This document shows, one piece after another, positions 45,465-56,952 of a stretch of DNA of 64,000 bases. This DNA is from Arsenophonus sp052174455. GTDB taxonomy: Bacteria > Pseudomonadota > Gammaproteobacteria > Enterobacterales > Enterobacteriaceae. The translations under genes and the position numbers were made by a program. The stretch spans positions 563,004-627,003 of the forward strand of contig JBQMRP010000004.1 of the NCBI GenBank assembly GCA_052174455.1. Direction: 5' to 3'. The first letter of the stretch is position 1, and the number at the start of each line of letters is the position of its first letter. Below the pieces are notes generated by a model. That model was not told where the DNA came from. It did not search any database and saw only the letters and a program-made list of their open reading frames with translations.

Positions 45465-47125
45465 GGGATTGGTTTATGATCTAAGTAGTGCTTTATACTC
45501 TGTGATATGTTAATTTTTTAGGAATTAATCCAGATGACTCGGAATAAATCTCTTAAAAAACGTAATTTAGGTGAATAAGTAATACAATACGCGATTTCAC
45601 TATTACACTACTTGCTTATCAAAAGCGTTTTATGATCTCTCTCCTGAAATTAATAATAACAGATAGACTGAATTTTATGAGATTTTAAAAGAGGTTATTA
45701 CAGTAATGCGCCCGAGTCTCCAGTCTTCAATTTTTCTCAACACGTAAGTGTATTATCCTACTATAGTTATGATTATTCAGGATTTTAACTAAAGTGCTCC
45801 ATTCTAATTCAATGTCGCTGGATAAAATTTCATTGAGGAAACAATGACTAAGTATCCTTGTCAATGAATTCCTTACCTATAAGGAACTAGAGATAATTCC
45901 CATCTCATTATTTCTGCATAAACGTAAAGATAATTGGACAGATAGACTTGATGAATGCGGATAAGATAATGATTTTATTTATTTAGCAAGATGCTTAGAG
46001 AGTAATTTACTAAGAGATGCATGGTCTTCTAGACCATACTGAAGAGTGCTTTTCATTATTTATAACGTCTGAAATAAATATCTTGAAAATACACTAAAAG
46101 TATAAACTCGTGGACCCGTCCTATTTATTAAGCGAATTTTTGCCTGCGCATTTGTATCATTGAGTTTAATCTAGTTGTTACTGGTGTTCCCTCTCCTGAA
46201 TATTCTTACAACTACTTTTTCTGTCAAATCTGTAGTTAAAAATTATAGTTCATTCGGCTTAAAACTAACAAGTAGCGATTAGGACAGTGGATTCATATTT
46301 TATGCGATTGTGATTGGTAATACATTAGTTTCATTATCCCCCATCTTCTTTATCTTTTTCAACAATAACTGCCCACTCTTAAACCTATGTTTCCCGTATC
46401 ATAACGATCTCCTGTATTATTCTGCAGTGGGTATTATAAATAGAATATTCAAATTAGCATCTTCTCTATCTTATACATTTATACTTGATAATTTAATCAA
46501 CATCAGTATTTTCATGTTTTCGTTACAAGTAGTGGTCTAGATATTAAACATGCTGTATGGAATTAGATGTTCTTAAAAAATAGCGGACGAAAATTTAATG
46601 ATTTACTGTCATCTAGCTTCTGTGTCATAACTATAACCTGATAAATCCCAGTGTTTTTCCCCTGTTCTTATGCACATATTTGCTCCAGGAAGAGTGGCAG
46701 CGCGTACCCCTGAAAGCACAGTGCGGAACGTTACTGTAAATTAGACTTCGCTAAAAAACGAAAATGAGTATGGCATAGCATGAAATGCATTTAGCGCTAC
46801 ACAACCTTAAATTACTCATCGATATTCTACGCCAAAACTTTGTTATTACTGATAAAGGAGGGGCCCCGTGGGATATTGATTATTATTACTATAAGCACTG
46901 TACTCAAAAGAATCGGTAGCAGATCCTGATATAGAAAGAGATAATTAGACGTTATATTATCCATATCTCTATGAGACATTTTAAATGGTGTGTTTATTAT
47001 GATTTCTTATCAAATCATACAATGAGGCACGGTATTACCGAAGATGTATAAACCACTAGAGATGAATGTCCGTAAAAACTCTAGAAATTGAGGTTACTCG
47101 TCTTGATAAAATGATTTCTATCTAC
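45465..47125 (+). mobile_element. IS91-family element next to atp copy B, decayed, 3' truncated
   Basis: Plus-strand IS91 remnant aligned with 4005-5940. Near 46310-46390 it reads IGNTLVSLSPIFFIFFNNNC, then PLLN, matching the family block ITFTMPH..WPFFNNNWPLLN. It begins 79 bases beyond a landmark (GAATTC at 45386) shared with copy A, where another IS91 starts 50 bases beyond the same landmark. The last about 330 bases seen in other copies are missing. Confidence 0.82.
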
Positions 47126-47610
47126 ATAAATTTTAGATTTTTTATTTAATTTATTAAAAAAATGTTTTGACGCTGATCAAAACGCTCTTGCAGAGTATTT
47201 TTTACTAAAAACTCCTCGTAGATCTATTTTGCATATAGTAACGATAAATTACTATGTAATTATATTACACTGAATATTGAATTCTATTTGTTCTAGTTCA
47301 ACTTCTTAGTATTTTTTATCAAAAATACGCATTGTTGGACGACTCATTTCATTAATATCACCTTGTCTAAATAGACAAGGTGATGTATAACTAGCAAAAG
47401 TGCTAAATTAAAGAGCTATTTGAATGCCTCAGTAAACATCAGAAAATCCAGGAGTACAACTATTTATTATAAGATAAAAGTGCTTTTTTAATTAGTGAAT
47501 AATATGTTATTTATTTTCGATAAATGTGCTAATTTTTAATTCTCAATATGTTAAATTTGTTATAATTTTGATTTCAGTTTCTGAAGTAAAAACATATTTT
47601 GTTTTTTAAG
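47126..47610. other. Spacer with a perfect 12-bp hairpin
   Basis: No gene is recognisable. It contains a 12-bp perfect inverted repeat ATCACCTTGTCT / AGACAAGGTGAT with a 4-nt loop (47357-47384) and a weaker 7-bp one at 47164-47183. Neither has a T tract typical of a terminator. Confidence 0.45.
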
Positions 47611-48992
47611 AAGTTATGCTCATTTCTAGTGTATTGAATTTCGGAAGTGCTAGCATATAATGCTGATTAATTTTGTAAATCACTTCAATAAGATAAATAT
47701 AATATACTATGAAAAAGTCTATTCTACAGGTATTTGTAAAATTAGATATTACCTGTGTTTCTTCCATAAAAGAATCTACAATGCTGGCGGGTAGCTGTGA
47801 TAGATACCGCTGTTAAGGCGGAAGCTAGAAGCAATTCTGCTCAACATACTTAATATTGCTTTGTCGATGAGTTTATACCATCATTCGTAATAGTTATTTT
47901 TTACAGCGAGCCACATAATACGGAAACGGATATTGGCGATGTTAAGATTAAACTACTTAAGGTAAGAGATTGCGGTGGAAACAGAATATCTTTTAATAGC
48001 TCATTATCACTACCTTATCTGAAGCGTGCAAAAATATGAAGAATTGCTACCATAGTTGTGTCTACGAGGCATCTCTATTCATGATTTTCATGAAGCTCTA
48101 AGCATATTTCACGATGAAAAGCACATGGTCTGCTTCAGTTATTCATCTGAAGACTGAAATAGCAATTGCTTGAATAATAGTATAGGCAATGAGTACCTGC
48201 GTAATTTAAGCGATATACGCTACATTTATTTTTTGGTTGATGGCATAATTGCCTTGCTAGGAAGCTGATCGTCTTTTCTTTTTTTGCTCATTATTGGCTT
48301 TACTATGCATAGATGTTATAAAGCAATTGTCATTGAATATAGTTATCAAGAGTCAGAAGCTGACTTAGTTTAACCTTTTAATTGCCTGCGATTTCGTGCC
48401 TTAACAGTATTTAGACTTGCTAGAGAAAGCCTGGTCTCTTAGTTTTTAGAATACAACAGCAAAGCATTACTGGACGCGTAATATCAACGCCATTAGCTAT
48501 ATAAAATAGTTAATGTACCGCCTTCACTCCACAAAGGCAACTAATCGAAAGTTAAAGGTGAGGTTCAGTAGTCTGGCTAGAAGAAAATCTACTATACCAT
48601 AATAAATCTCTTGATGTTTTGTTAGTATGGTTTTTTAGTGTATTCTACAGCGATTAAAAATAAACTGTAGAAAGATCAAAAAGAACGGCTGGAATTTTAC
48701 TATTTTCCATCAGCGCACTGGGCGTCAATAAGAACAATTAATCAGATTAAATCAACTTTTGTGACGTGAGCCTATGAAACTAACGTGCAAAGCACTGTTA
48801 TTTAAGAAAAAGCAATTCCTTAAATGTGATTTAAGCTTACTTATTGCCCTGCTTATAAAAGGTAGAACTAGCTAAAGGGATTTAATTTCCTTAATCCCTG
48901 GCAGTAAACAACACCTAATTTAAAAATATAGACCAGATTTATGAAGCATCAGAGCGGAGTTTAATTATCATACACTAGATTAGTAATAACTA
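47611..48992 (+). mobile_element. IS256-family element between the two atp copies, decayed
   Basis: Plus-strand IS256 remnant with left end AAGTTATGCTCATTTCTAG and right end TTAGTAATAACTA. It aligns throughout with 7975-9363; the SALG...RTTNPIE region near 48710-48745 is frameshifted. It lies between the left atp unit and glmU. Confidence 0.83.
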
Positions 48993-49462
48993 ATTTTTAA
49001 GTTATTCAGACAGTTACTAATTATTTTTAATGATTCCGTTTTGAGCAACCGTAATATATTCAGATATATAAGATTTATATTTTTTATGTGCCAACTAAGA
49101 ATAGTTTAACAATATGTGCAATACTACCTGTACTGTAAATTACAGGATATTTCCATTTTTATCAGACAGAATATAATCTATACCCGTTTATTTAAACGGA
49201 TAAGGTTGCGCGCTTTATTTATCAATAACCGTTAAACCCAGCAGACTTATAACCTTGGTACTCCCCCTCCCAAATTACTAAGCCATTCAATAAGAATTTT
49301 AACTATATTATATTGTGTTATGTTACTAACAATTCAATATATAGCTTTTATTTTCAAAATAGAGAATTAAATTACTTTTATTCTCTACAACCTGATTAAT
49401 ATATTCAATTTTACTGTTCCTAAAACTCTGTAGATATTAGATTTATTATTCATTATAGATGA
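48993..49462. other. Spacer downstream of glmU, no glmS
   Basis: E. coli has glmS directly after glmU. Here the 470 bases after the glmU stop, up to an IS256, show no trace of it that I can read. No clear terminator. Confidence 0.45.
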
Positions 49463-50857
49463 TTAACCGTCACTATTTATTTTACGACTATTTTTCTTTA
49501 TTGGACGTTGCCAATTGAGAATATGCCGCTGTTTAATACGACTAATAACAAGTTCATTTTCCTTAACATCATTAGTGAGTGTAGTTCCAGCACCAATAGT
49601 TGCTCCACTAGCAATAGTAATAGGTGCTATTATTTGTGTATCTGAACCAATAAAAACATTATCACCAATGATTGTTTTAAATTTATTAGCCCCATTATAA
49701 TTGCAAGTTATTGTTCCTGCGCCAATATTAACATCACTACCAATTTCAGCATCACCTAAATAACTTAGATGCCCTGCTTTAGAACCTATACCCATCACGA
49801 CGTTTTTAACCTCAACAAAATTACCAACATGCACATTATCTGATAGTCTAGTTCCTGGACGTAAATGAGAAAAAGGGCCAACTTTACAAGCGGTAAATAA
49901 TTCTGATCCGTCTATAACGGAATAAGAATTAATAATTGAATTATCATGTATATTACAATTTTTTAATATGCACCCAGAATGGATATGTACATTATTACCC
50001 AGTATAACATCTCCTTCAATGATAACATTAGTATCGATAATTACATTACGTCCGTGCTTTAATGTACCACGCAAATCAAAACGAACAGGATCAATAATCA
50101 TAACACCTGCTAACAATAATCTTTCTGCCTGCTCTTGTTGATAAATACGTTCAAGTGCTGAAAGCTGTAAACAGTTATTCACCCCTTTCGTTTCACTCAA
50201 TTTCTTAGGATGAACTACATGTATTTTACATCCTTCTTCATGTGCCAGGGAAATAATATCGGTAACATAATATTCATTTTGTAAATTATTATTGTTAAGA
50301 TTTTTTAACCATCGCTTTAAATCAGCTCCATTAGCAACTAATACACCAGTATTAATTTCGTTAATTTTTGCTTGATTTTTTGTTGCATCTTTTTGCTCAA
50401 CAATGCCAATTACTTCACCTTTTTCACGAATAATACGACCGTAACCTGTAGGATCATTAACGATTGCCGTTAATAACCCTATTCCACCCTCGGGCTTAGC
50501 TTCCATTAATCGTTGAAGCGTTTCTTTTGTGATTAAAGGAAAATCACCATAAAGCATCAGGATATCTTCATTATCAGCAAAATAAGGTGCCGCTTGCTGC
50601 ATTGCATGTCCTGTTCCTAACTGTTCTATCTGTAAGATCCAATTAATAAGTTGATTATCTAAAGTTAATTTAATTAAATCAGCATCATGACCATAGACTA
50701 AATGAATATTAGCTACTCCAAGTGATAATGATGTGTCTATAACATGCTGCACCATTGGTTTTCCTGCCAGTGTATGTAAAACTTTTGGTAAATCAGAGTA
50801 CATGCGAGTACCTTTACCAGCCGTGAGGATCACAACACTTTTTGCGTTCATAGACAT
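49463..50857 (-). CDS. glmU: Bifunctional UDP-GlcNAc pyrophosphorylase / GlcN-1-P acetyltransferase
   Basis: Makes UDP-N-acetylglucosamine from glucosamine-1-phosphate in two steps, feeding peptidoglycan and LPS synthesis in the cytoplasm. It has 464 residues from the chosen start (E. coli 456). The N-terminal uridyltransferase domain has LTAGKGTRMYSDLPKVLH (family LAAGKGTRM), EQLGTGHA near 80 and YGDFPL near 105. The C-terminal left-handed beta-helix with hexapeptide repeats has the acetyltransferase residues in KAGHLSYLGD near 365 and NIGAGTITCNYNG. The ATG at 50857 aligns with the E. coli start; an in-frame ATG at 50875 would add six residues, and one at 50851 has the better-spaced AGG. 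It follows atpC of copy A, the normal enterobacterial order; copy B has no glmU. Confidence 0.96.
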   Translation of the reverse strand: MSMNAKSVVILTAGKGTRMYSDLPKVLHTLAGKPMVQHVIDTSLSLGVANIHLVYGHDADLIKLTLDNQLINWILQIEQLGTGHAMQQAAPYFADNEDILMLYGDFPLITKETLQRLMEAKPEGGIGLLTAIVNDPTGYGRIIREKGEVIGIVEQKDATKNQAKINEINTGVLVANGADLKRWLKNLNNNNLQNEYYVTDIISLAHEEGCKIHVVHPKKLSETKGVNNCLQLSALERIYQQEQAERLLLAGVMIIDPVRFDLRGTLKHGRNVIIDTNVIIEGDVILGNNVHIHSGCILKNCNIHDNSIINSYSVIDGSELFTACKVGPFSHLRPGTRLSDNVHVGNFVEVKNVVMGIGSKAGHLSYLGDAEIGSDVNIGAGTITCNYNGANKFKTIIGDNVFIGSDTQIIAPITIASGATIGAGTTLTNDVKENELVISRIKQRHILNWQRPIKKNSRKINSDG

Positions 50858-51040
50858 AAAACCTAATAACTCCATCAGTTAGGTAAAAGTAAAATTATTT
50901 ATTGAAAAATTTACTAGATACTTTTCAAGTAAAAGCTTATTATGATATTTATATATAAAAAAAGGAAAATAAATAAATCATCTCACTTCTTATTTTTTTA
51001 TAAAATGTTTGTAAAGTTTTAATGATTTATTAGGAAAATA

Positions 51041-51457
51041 TTATTTTTTCATAAGTTCTATGACACGCAATTTAGCAATTGCTTTTGCTAACTCCGCTGA
51101 TGCTTGAACATAATCGATATCACTATATGCTTTACGAATATGCGCTTCTGCTTTTCGCTTGGATTCTAATGCTTTTTCTTCATCTAAATCCTTGCCACGA
51201 ATTGCTGTATCAGCTAGTACGATAACACCATTTGGTTGAACTTCAAGAATACCACCAGAAAGATAGATTAGTTCTTCTTTACAAAACTGTTTAAAGATAC
51301 ATATCATACCAGGCTTAATGCTAGTTAGTAGCGGTGTATGTTGAGGATAAATCCCCAGTTCTCCTTCGCTGCCTGTCACTTGGATTTTATGGACAAGGTC
51401 ATCAAACATTTGTTTTTCAGCGCTTACTACAACTAGACGATAAGTCATTTCAGTCAT
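51041..51457 (-). CDS. atpC: ATP synthase F1 subunit epsilon (copy A)
   Basis: A 138-residue epsilon subunit (E. coli 139), the central-stalk regulator of F1. The N-terminal beta-sandwich holds YRLVVVSAEKQMF and VTGSEGELGIYP (about residues 27-38), then YLSGGILEVQP near 65. The C-terminal helices include ASAELAKAIAKLRVIEL. ATG 51457 has GAGAGG upstream. It is the last atp gene of copy A, 22 bases after the dead atpD and 183 bases before glmU. The copy B gene is truncated and lacks a start, so this is the only epsilon. How it is co-expressed across the dead atpD is unknown; its own SD is good. Confidence 0.96.
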   Translation of the reverse strand: MTEMTYRLVVVSAEKQMFDDLVHKIQVTGSEGELGIYPQHTPLLTSIKPGMICIFKQFCKEELIYLSGGILEVQPNGVIVLADTAIRGKDLDEEKALESKRKAEAHIRKAYSDIDYVQASAELAKAIAKLRVIELMKK

Positions 51458-51478
51458 ATTAACCTCTCATCAACAATA

Positions 51479-52870
51479 TTGTAAATTTTTTGCTTTTTAC
51501 TGTTTTTTAGATAGCGTACTACCTACCGCATAAAATGCTTATTTTAATAGATGATCATAATTGGAATTTTAAATTCCTTTAAGGTCATAGATGATTTCTT
51601 TTAAATAAGTAAATTTTCTCGGTGAACAGGTAAAAACTTCAGCCACAAAGAATAACTAAGATTAAGGAAGTATTGTATTTTACAATCGCATGCAGCAACT
51701 AATTTGTTTTCTTTAGAGAACTCATCTATTCCCAAAATAGAAATGATATATTTCAATTTTTTATAACGATAAAATAGACTGAACATCATATACTACGTTG
51801 TAGTGACTTTTACCCTATATCCAATTGATAAAGATGATAACTTATTGAATCCAATGGATCAACAGCAGAATAAATACCTAATGACGTAATTTAAGAACTA
51901 AGAAGGATCGTTTCATCCAAATAATAAAAAGTAGTTGCTGGGGAAGGAGTTGTCAAATTATCAGAGGAGCATATACTGTTTAATAGATGTAATTGAACCG
52001 ACTTTAGTTAATGGATAAGCTTTTGCAGTATGCCCATTTCTTCTGCTAAGATCGATTGATAATCTACTACCGAAGGCAGTACAATCCTGCAATGCTGATA
52101 CTTCTTTTCCTGGCAATATATAGCAATAGATGTTATCAATAAATAATAATAGATTCCGCCCTTTATCACGAAACTTCTTTGCAATTGTTAATCCTATTAA
52201 AGTTATAGATAAACGGTTTCCAGGGGGTGGTTCATTTATCTAATGATAAATTAGAGAAACTTTATTCAATACATTGGAATTTGTCGTTTCGCGATACAAG
52301 TTATTACCTTCACAAGTCCGCTCGTCCACATCAGGAAAGACCGAATAACTGGAATGCTCAATCGCAATATTACGAAAAATTTCAATCATGTTTATTGTTT
52401 TACCAACATCAGTGACACCAAATAATCCTACTTTTCCCCATTTAGCAAATGGATAAGTAAGATCTATAACTTTATTACCAGTTTCGAGTAATTCCGTTGA
52501 ATTAGATAAATCTTCATAACTGGAAGCAGCACGATCAATAGCTAAGCGTTCTTCTTCACCGATTTCACCTTTTCATATTGATAGGATCACCTAATACATT
52601 CATGATGCGCTACAATGTCGCTTTACCGACTGATGCTTCGATTGAATGAGCTGATTAATAGCGTTTAACTATGTTTTAAACCATTATAAATTCCTATCAC
52701 AATATAACGAACGACATTGCTACTTAATTTCTTCTGAACTTCTAATATTAATTTTTCTTTATAATTCATTACTTCAAGCGTGTTGTATACTTTTGATGTA
52801 CCTTATACCTTAAGAAAATTAGACATCTAATTACGACGTCGATTACCTGAATAATCTTTCCAGTAGCTAT
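51479..52870 (-). pseudogene. atpD: atpD pseudogene (copy A)
   Basis: Aligns from start to stop with intact atpD of copy B (38799-40181). The start codon is ATA, the stop position reads CAA, and there are many stops and indels, including around the Walker A and DELSEED regions. The open frame at 51601-51789 is a fragment containing KYIISILGIDEFSKENKL (family DIIAILGMDELSEEDKL). Useful as an outgroup for the surviving gene. Confidence 0.95.
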
Positions 52871-52904
52871 ATTTAATTCTCTACGTAATTCGTAAACTTA
52901 GCTA

Positions 52905-53768
52905 TTAAAATGCGGAAGTTCCTGAAACTATTTCAGTAATTTCCTGAGTAATGCTAGCTTGACGAGCCTTATTGTAAGCTAATTGCAATTCCTTGATTAG
53001 GTTACCACCATTATCAGTAGCTGATTTCATTGCTATGATTCGAGCAGCCTGTTCACTAGCTAGGTTTTCAATAACGTTCTGATAAACTTGTGATTCTATA
53101 TAACGACGCAACAGGGTATCCAGTAGTATCTTTGGATCAGGTTCATATAGATAATCCCAAGATTTCTTTTTCAATGTTTCATTATCAATCTCAGGTAATG
53201 GTATTAATTGAATAGTTATTGGTACTTGAGTTATAGTATTAATAAATTTATTAGTTACTAGAAGCAACTTATCTAGATGGCCTTTATCATATGCTTCTAG
53301 CATAATTTTCACTGGTCCAATGAGATTAGATAGAGAAGGATTATCTTCCATTCCAGTTACTTGGGCAACAATATTGCCACCAACTGAATTAAAGAATGAA
53401 ACTGATTTAGAACCAATTAATGCTAGATCAATCTGAACCCCTTTATCAGTCCATGACTTCATTTCTATCAGTAATTTTTTAAATAAATTAATATTTAAGC
53501 TACCACATAAACCACGGTCAGTTGAAATAATTAAATAACCAATACGTTTAATATTACGTTCTTTAAGATATGGATGTTTATATTCCAGGTTACCTAATGC
53601 TAGGTGACCAATTACACTCCGCATAGTTTTTGCATAAGGACGACTAGCTGCCATACGCTCCTGTGTTTTGCGCATTTTGGATGCGGCAACCATCTCCATC
53701 GCTTTAGTGATCTTTTTTATATTTTGTACACTACCGATCTTAGAACGTATTTCTTTTGTTCCCACCAT
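52905..53768 (-). CDS. atpG: ATP synthase F1 subunit gamma (copy A)
   Basis: A 287-residue gamma subunit, the same length as in E. coli: the rotating shaft inside the alpha-beta ring. The N-terminal helix has KEIRSKIGSVQNIKKITKAM and MEMVAASKM; the central part has TDRGLCGSLNINLF near 88; the C-terminal helix has NLASEQAARIIAMKSATDN, then KARQASITQEITEIVSG. ATG 53768 is preceded by AAGGA 11 nt away, which survived on the flank of the IS481 insertion that separates it from atpA by about 1.1 kb (normally about 50 bases). It therefore probably depends on read-through or on a new promoter in the element. The copy B gene is dead. Confidence 0.97.
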   Translation of the reverse strand: MVGTKEIRSKIGSVQNIKKITKAMEMVAASKMRKTQERMAASRPYAKTMRSVIGHLALGNLEYKHPYLKERNIKRIGYLIISTDRGLCGSLNINLFKKLLIEMKSWTDKGVQIDLALIGSKSVSFFNSVGGNIVAQVTGMEDNPSLSNLIGPVKIMLEAYDKGHLDKLLLVTNKFINTITQVPITIQLIPLPEIDNETLKKKSWDYLYEPDPKILLDTLLRRYIESQVYQNVIENLASEQAARIIAMKSATDNGGNLIKELQLAYNKARQASITQEITEIVSGTSAF

Positions 53769-53794
53769 TTCAGTTCGTCCTTATTTGTTATATC

Positions 53795-54815
53795 TAGGAA
53801 GAGATTATTATTTTTTAATAACTTAGGTTTAACTTTGAACCAATTTTTATAGACTGCAATAAAATTTTATTATGCAAAACTGATTTGAGTAATTCCTGAT
53901 TGTACAGAAAATCATATTGATATAGAGTGATTTCAAGTTCTTGAGTAGAATTAACATGATAGCTTTGTAGTCTTATCTTTATAAGACTATAAATCTATTA
54001 ACTATACTATTCCTTTTAGTATGAGTAGACGGGATAGAATTGATGTTCTATACCAAACTCTGCACATAAACGGGTAAATTTTTTATTTTCGGCGACTGAA
54101 TATTTTTGCAGAGAAAAAATGGGTATGTAAGTTATTTGCTATTTTTATAAGAATTCGATGGATAGTTATTGGTATGCTTGGTTAAAATTACGTGATAATC
54201 ATCAAGCATTATCCATAATCTTGTCCTTGTAAAGACAGATAAAACCCATCAAATATAGTGCTAGCTATTTTTATAAAAAGATAACGTCGTAAAGTTTCGT
54301 TTGCCCATTTACGGCAAATATTTAAAACTACGTACAGATAGTATCTGCTCGGTAGCTTTTAAATGCTTTATGCTCGAGTTCATTTTTCTACCTTATTTCA
54401 CGTAATTCCCCATTCCAGGAAAGATCGAGATGTAACGGGGTTTAGAAATTCGTTTACGACTACCAGTAGATTGGTGAAAGAAAGAAAATATTCTTTTCAA
54501 GAAAATGACTAAATATTTCTAAGTAGGTGACAATAGGATCGTTAGTAAACGATTGGGGAATATAGTTTTTATGATCATTAACATCATCTCTTTTGTTTTT
54601 TAGGAAAAGTAAGTTCGAATTTATCATGATGTTTATTAAAAGTAAACGCAAGTTATTTGCTTCTCTGAATAGGAATTCAATTTTAGTGTTATAATTACCT
54701 GATAATGGAGGCTGATTATCATCATACATTACTTAACTATAACTTTCAATAACTTCTTACCATGAATAGAGGTAAGATAAGATATCTATATAATCATCTG
54801 TTAAACACTGATTAA
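53795..54815 (-). mobile_element. IS481-family element inserted between atpA and atpG, decayed
   Basis: Minus-strand IS481 remnant aligned with 2200-3128: shared block TTTAACTTTGAA..., TATAGAGTGAT near 53920. Readable remains include RDDVNDHKNYIPQ near 54570 and SRKRISKPRYISIFPGMGNY near 54420-54470. The copy B locus has the same flanks joined by only 48 bases without the element, so the insertion happened in copy A after (or was lost from B since) the duplication. Transposase frames are broken. Confidence 0.85.
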
Positions 54816-54845
54816 TCAAATAGCCTTAATAAAGGTCAAATAGAA

Positions 54846-56387
54846 TTACCAGGATTGAGTTGCTTTAAAATAATCAAGCAAGGTATTGAACTTAGTTTCA
54901 ATTTCATTATTATATTTACCTGTCTGATTAATTTCTTTCAGTAACATAGAATGCTCACGAGTAACATAAGCCAGTAATGACATCTCAAAATCCCCAATTT
55001 TTGATAGCTCAACATCTTCCAGATAACCACGTTCAGCAGCAAATAAAGATAACGCCTGCTGCGCAACTGACATTGGTGCATACTGTTTCTGTTTCAATAA
55101 TTCAGTAATTTTTTGCCCATAATTAAGCTGCTTACGTGTTGCAGTATCTAAATCAGAAGCAAATTGTGAAAATGCAGCTAACTCACGATACTGTGCTAAT
55201 GCGGTACGAATGCCACCAGATAATTTTTTTATGATCTTAGTTTGAGCCGCACCACCTACACGTGATACTGATATTCCTGGATTAACTGCTGGGCGAATAC
55301 CCTCATTAAATAAGTTAGACTCTAAGAAAATTTGTCCATCTGTGATTGAAATAACATTAGTAGGTACGAATGCAGAAACATCACCACCTTGAGTTTCAAT
55401 AATCGGTAATGCTGTTAATGAACCTGTTTTATTTTTAATTTCACCATTAGTAAATGTTTCAACATATTTAGAATTAACACGCGCAGCACGCTCAAGTAAA
55501 CGAGAATGAAGATAAAAAATATCACCAGGATAGGCTTCACGTCCTGGAGGACGCCGCAATAATAGCGAAATTTGTCGATAAGCAACCGCTTGCTTGGAGA
55601 GATCATCATAAATAATTAGCGCATCCTCGCCTCGATTTCTAAAATATTCACCCATTGTGCAGCCAGCATAAGGCGCAAGGTATTGTAATGCTGCAGATTC
55701 AGATGCAGTAGCAGCGACAACTATTGTATTATTGAGTGCACCGAGTTCTTCTAATTTTCGTACCACATTAGCAATAGTTGAGGCTTTTTGCCCAATTGCT
55801 ACATAAATGCATTTTATTTCTGAATCACGCTGATTAATAATAGCATCAACAGCTAATGCGGTTTTACCGGTTTGGCGATCACCGATGATTAATTCACGTT
55901 GACCACGCCCAATAGGTATCATAGAATCAATGGATTTATATCCTGTTTGTACAGGTTGATCAACTGATTGACGATCAATAACTCCAGGCGCCTTAACTTC
56001 AATGGCAGAGAAATCGTCATGTTCAACAGGCCCTTTACCATCAATAGGTTCACCCAAAGTATTAACAACTCGACCAAGTAATCCTCTGCCTACAGGCACT
56101 TCAAGAATACGACCTGTACACTTTACTTTCATACCTTCGGCTAAGTAGACATATGGCCCCATGACTACAGCACCAACTGAATCACGCTCTAAATTGAGTG
56201 CAATAGCATAACGATTATCAGGTAGTGCAATCATCTCACCTTGCATAACTTCAGATAAACCGTGAATACGAATCATCCCATCATTAATAGAAATAATTAT
56301 ACCTTCATTGTGAACTTTACTCACTATATCAAACTGAATAATGCGTTGCTTGATTAGTTCACTAATTTCGGTAGAATTCAGTTGCAT
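54846..56387 (-). CDS. atpA: ATP synthase F1 subunit alpha (copy A)
   Basis: A 513-residue alpha subunit, the same length as in E. coli. It forms the catalytic hexamer with beta and has a non-catalytic nucleotide site. Walker A is GDRQTGKT at about residues 169-176, Walker B is ALIIYDDL near 264, then LLLRRPPGREAYPGD near 283 and the alpha arginine-finger region NPGISVSRVGGAAQ near 366. ATG 56387 has GGGAGGG upstream. The dead atpH precedes it and an IS481 follows directly after the stop. The copy B gene is a pseudogene, so alpha comes from here while its partner beta comes from copy B. Confidence 0.98.
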   Translation of the reverse strand: MQLNSTEISELIKQRIIQFDIVSKVHNEGIIISINDGMIRIHGLSEVMQGEMIALPDNRYAIALNLERDSVGAVVMGPYVYLAEGMKVKCTGRILEVPVGRGLLGRVVNTLGEPIDGKGPVEHDDFSAIEVKAPGVIDRQSVDQPVQTGYKSIDSMIPIGRGQRELIIGDRQTGKTALAVDAIINQRDSEIKCIYVAIGQKASTIANVVRKLEELGALNNTIVVAATASESAALQYLAPYAGCTMGEYFRNRGEDALIIYDDLSKQAVAYRQISLLLRRPPGREAYPGDIFYLHSRLLERAARVNSKYVETFTNGEIKNKTGSLTALPIIETQGGDVSAFVPTNVISITDGQIFLESNLFNEGIRPAVNPGISVSRVGGAAQTKIIKKLSGGIRTALAQYRELAAFSQFASDLDTATRKQLNYGQKITELLKQKQYAPMSVAQQALSLFAAERGYLEDVELSKIGDFEMSLLAYVTREHSMLLKEINQTGKYNNEIETKFNTLLDYFKATQSW

Positions 56388-56419
56388 ACGTTTAACCCTC
56401 CCTTACCTGTAAGCCTGTA

Positions 56420-56938
56420 AACATTAGTTAAATGCTATCAATACGCCTAAAATGGATAGCTAGAGCATTAATAATTAGGTCTCTGACGAGGATAATGAGT
56501 CCTTCAATAACAGAATATCAATTTTGCAATTTAGCTTAATCTTACGTGATAGATGTTTTTAATACCTACAGAAATTTTAAACTCCCATTTTCATTTATCT
56601 CAGTAGTATAAGTGATTTTTAATATCAATGGTTAACTCTAGAAAAATACGTAAATTAACTAATTATTCAAATCCGATTGTAGCGTACTAGACGCTTGCTT
56701 TCATTTATAATGCTAATTAAATTCAGAATACGTTCATAGATTTCCGCTATTACATAGTGATAAATATTTTTGCTAATGTTTCTGATGGTATTGAACTAAA
56801 AGCAAATAACCTATTTGTTGATTATGGATTACTTAATCAATAAAACAAGCATATTTTCATTTATCAATAACCTAGTTTTTACAGCAAAAAAACTGCTTTA
56901 GCGTAAAAGGGGCAGCTAATCATAGTAATTTCAGAAAT
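56420..56938 (-). pseudogene. atpH: atpH pseudogene (copy A)
   Basis: Aligns with intact atpH of copy B (42671-43204). The start codon is ATT, and there are stops, single-base deletions and loss of the conserved C-terminal RAGDLVIDGS region (the reading around 56450-56510 is frameshifted). Confidence 0.9.
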
Positions 56939-56952
56939 TCTCATTTTTCCCT

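Noticed and set aside
46310..46540. A 76-codon open frame that could pass as a small membrane protein
   Set aside because: Its sequence (FIFFNNNCPLLN) matches the IS91 transposase block; it is a fragment of that dead gene.
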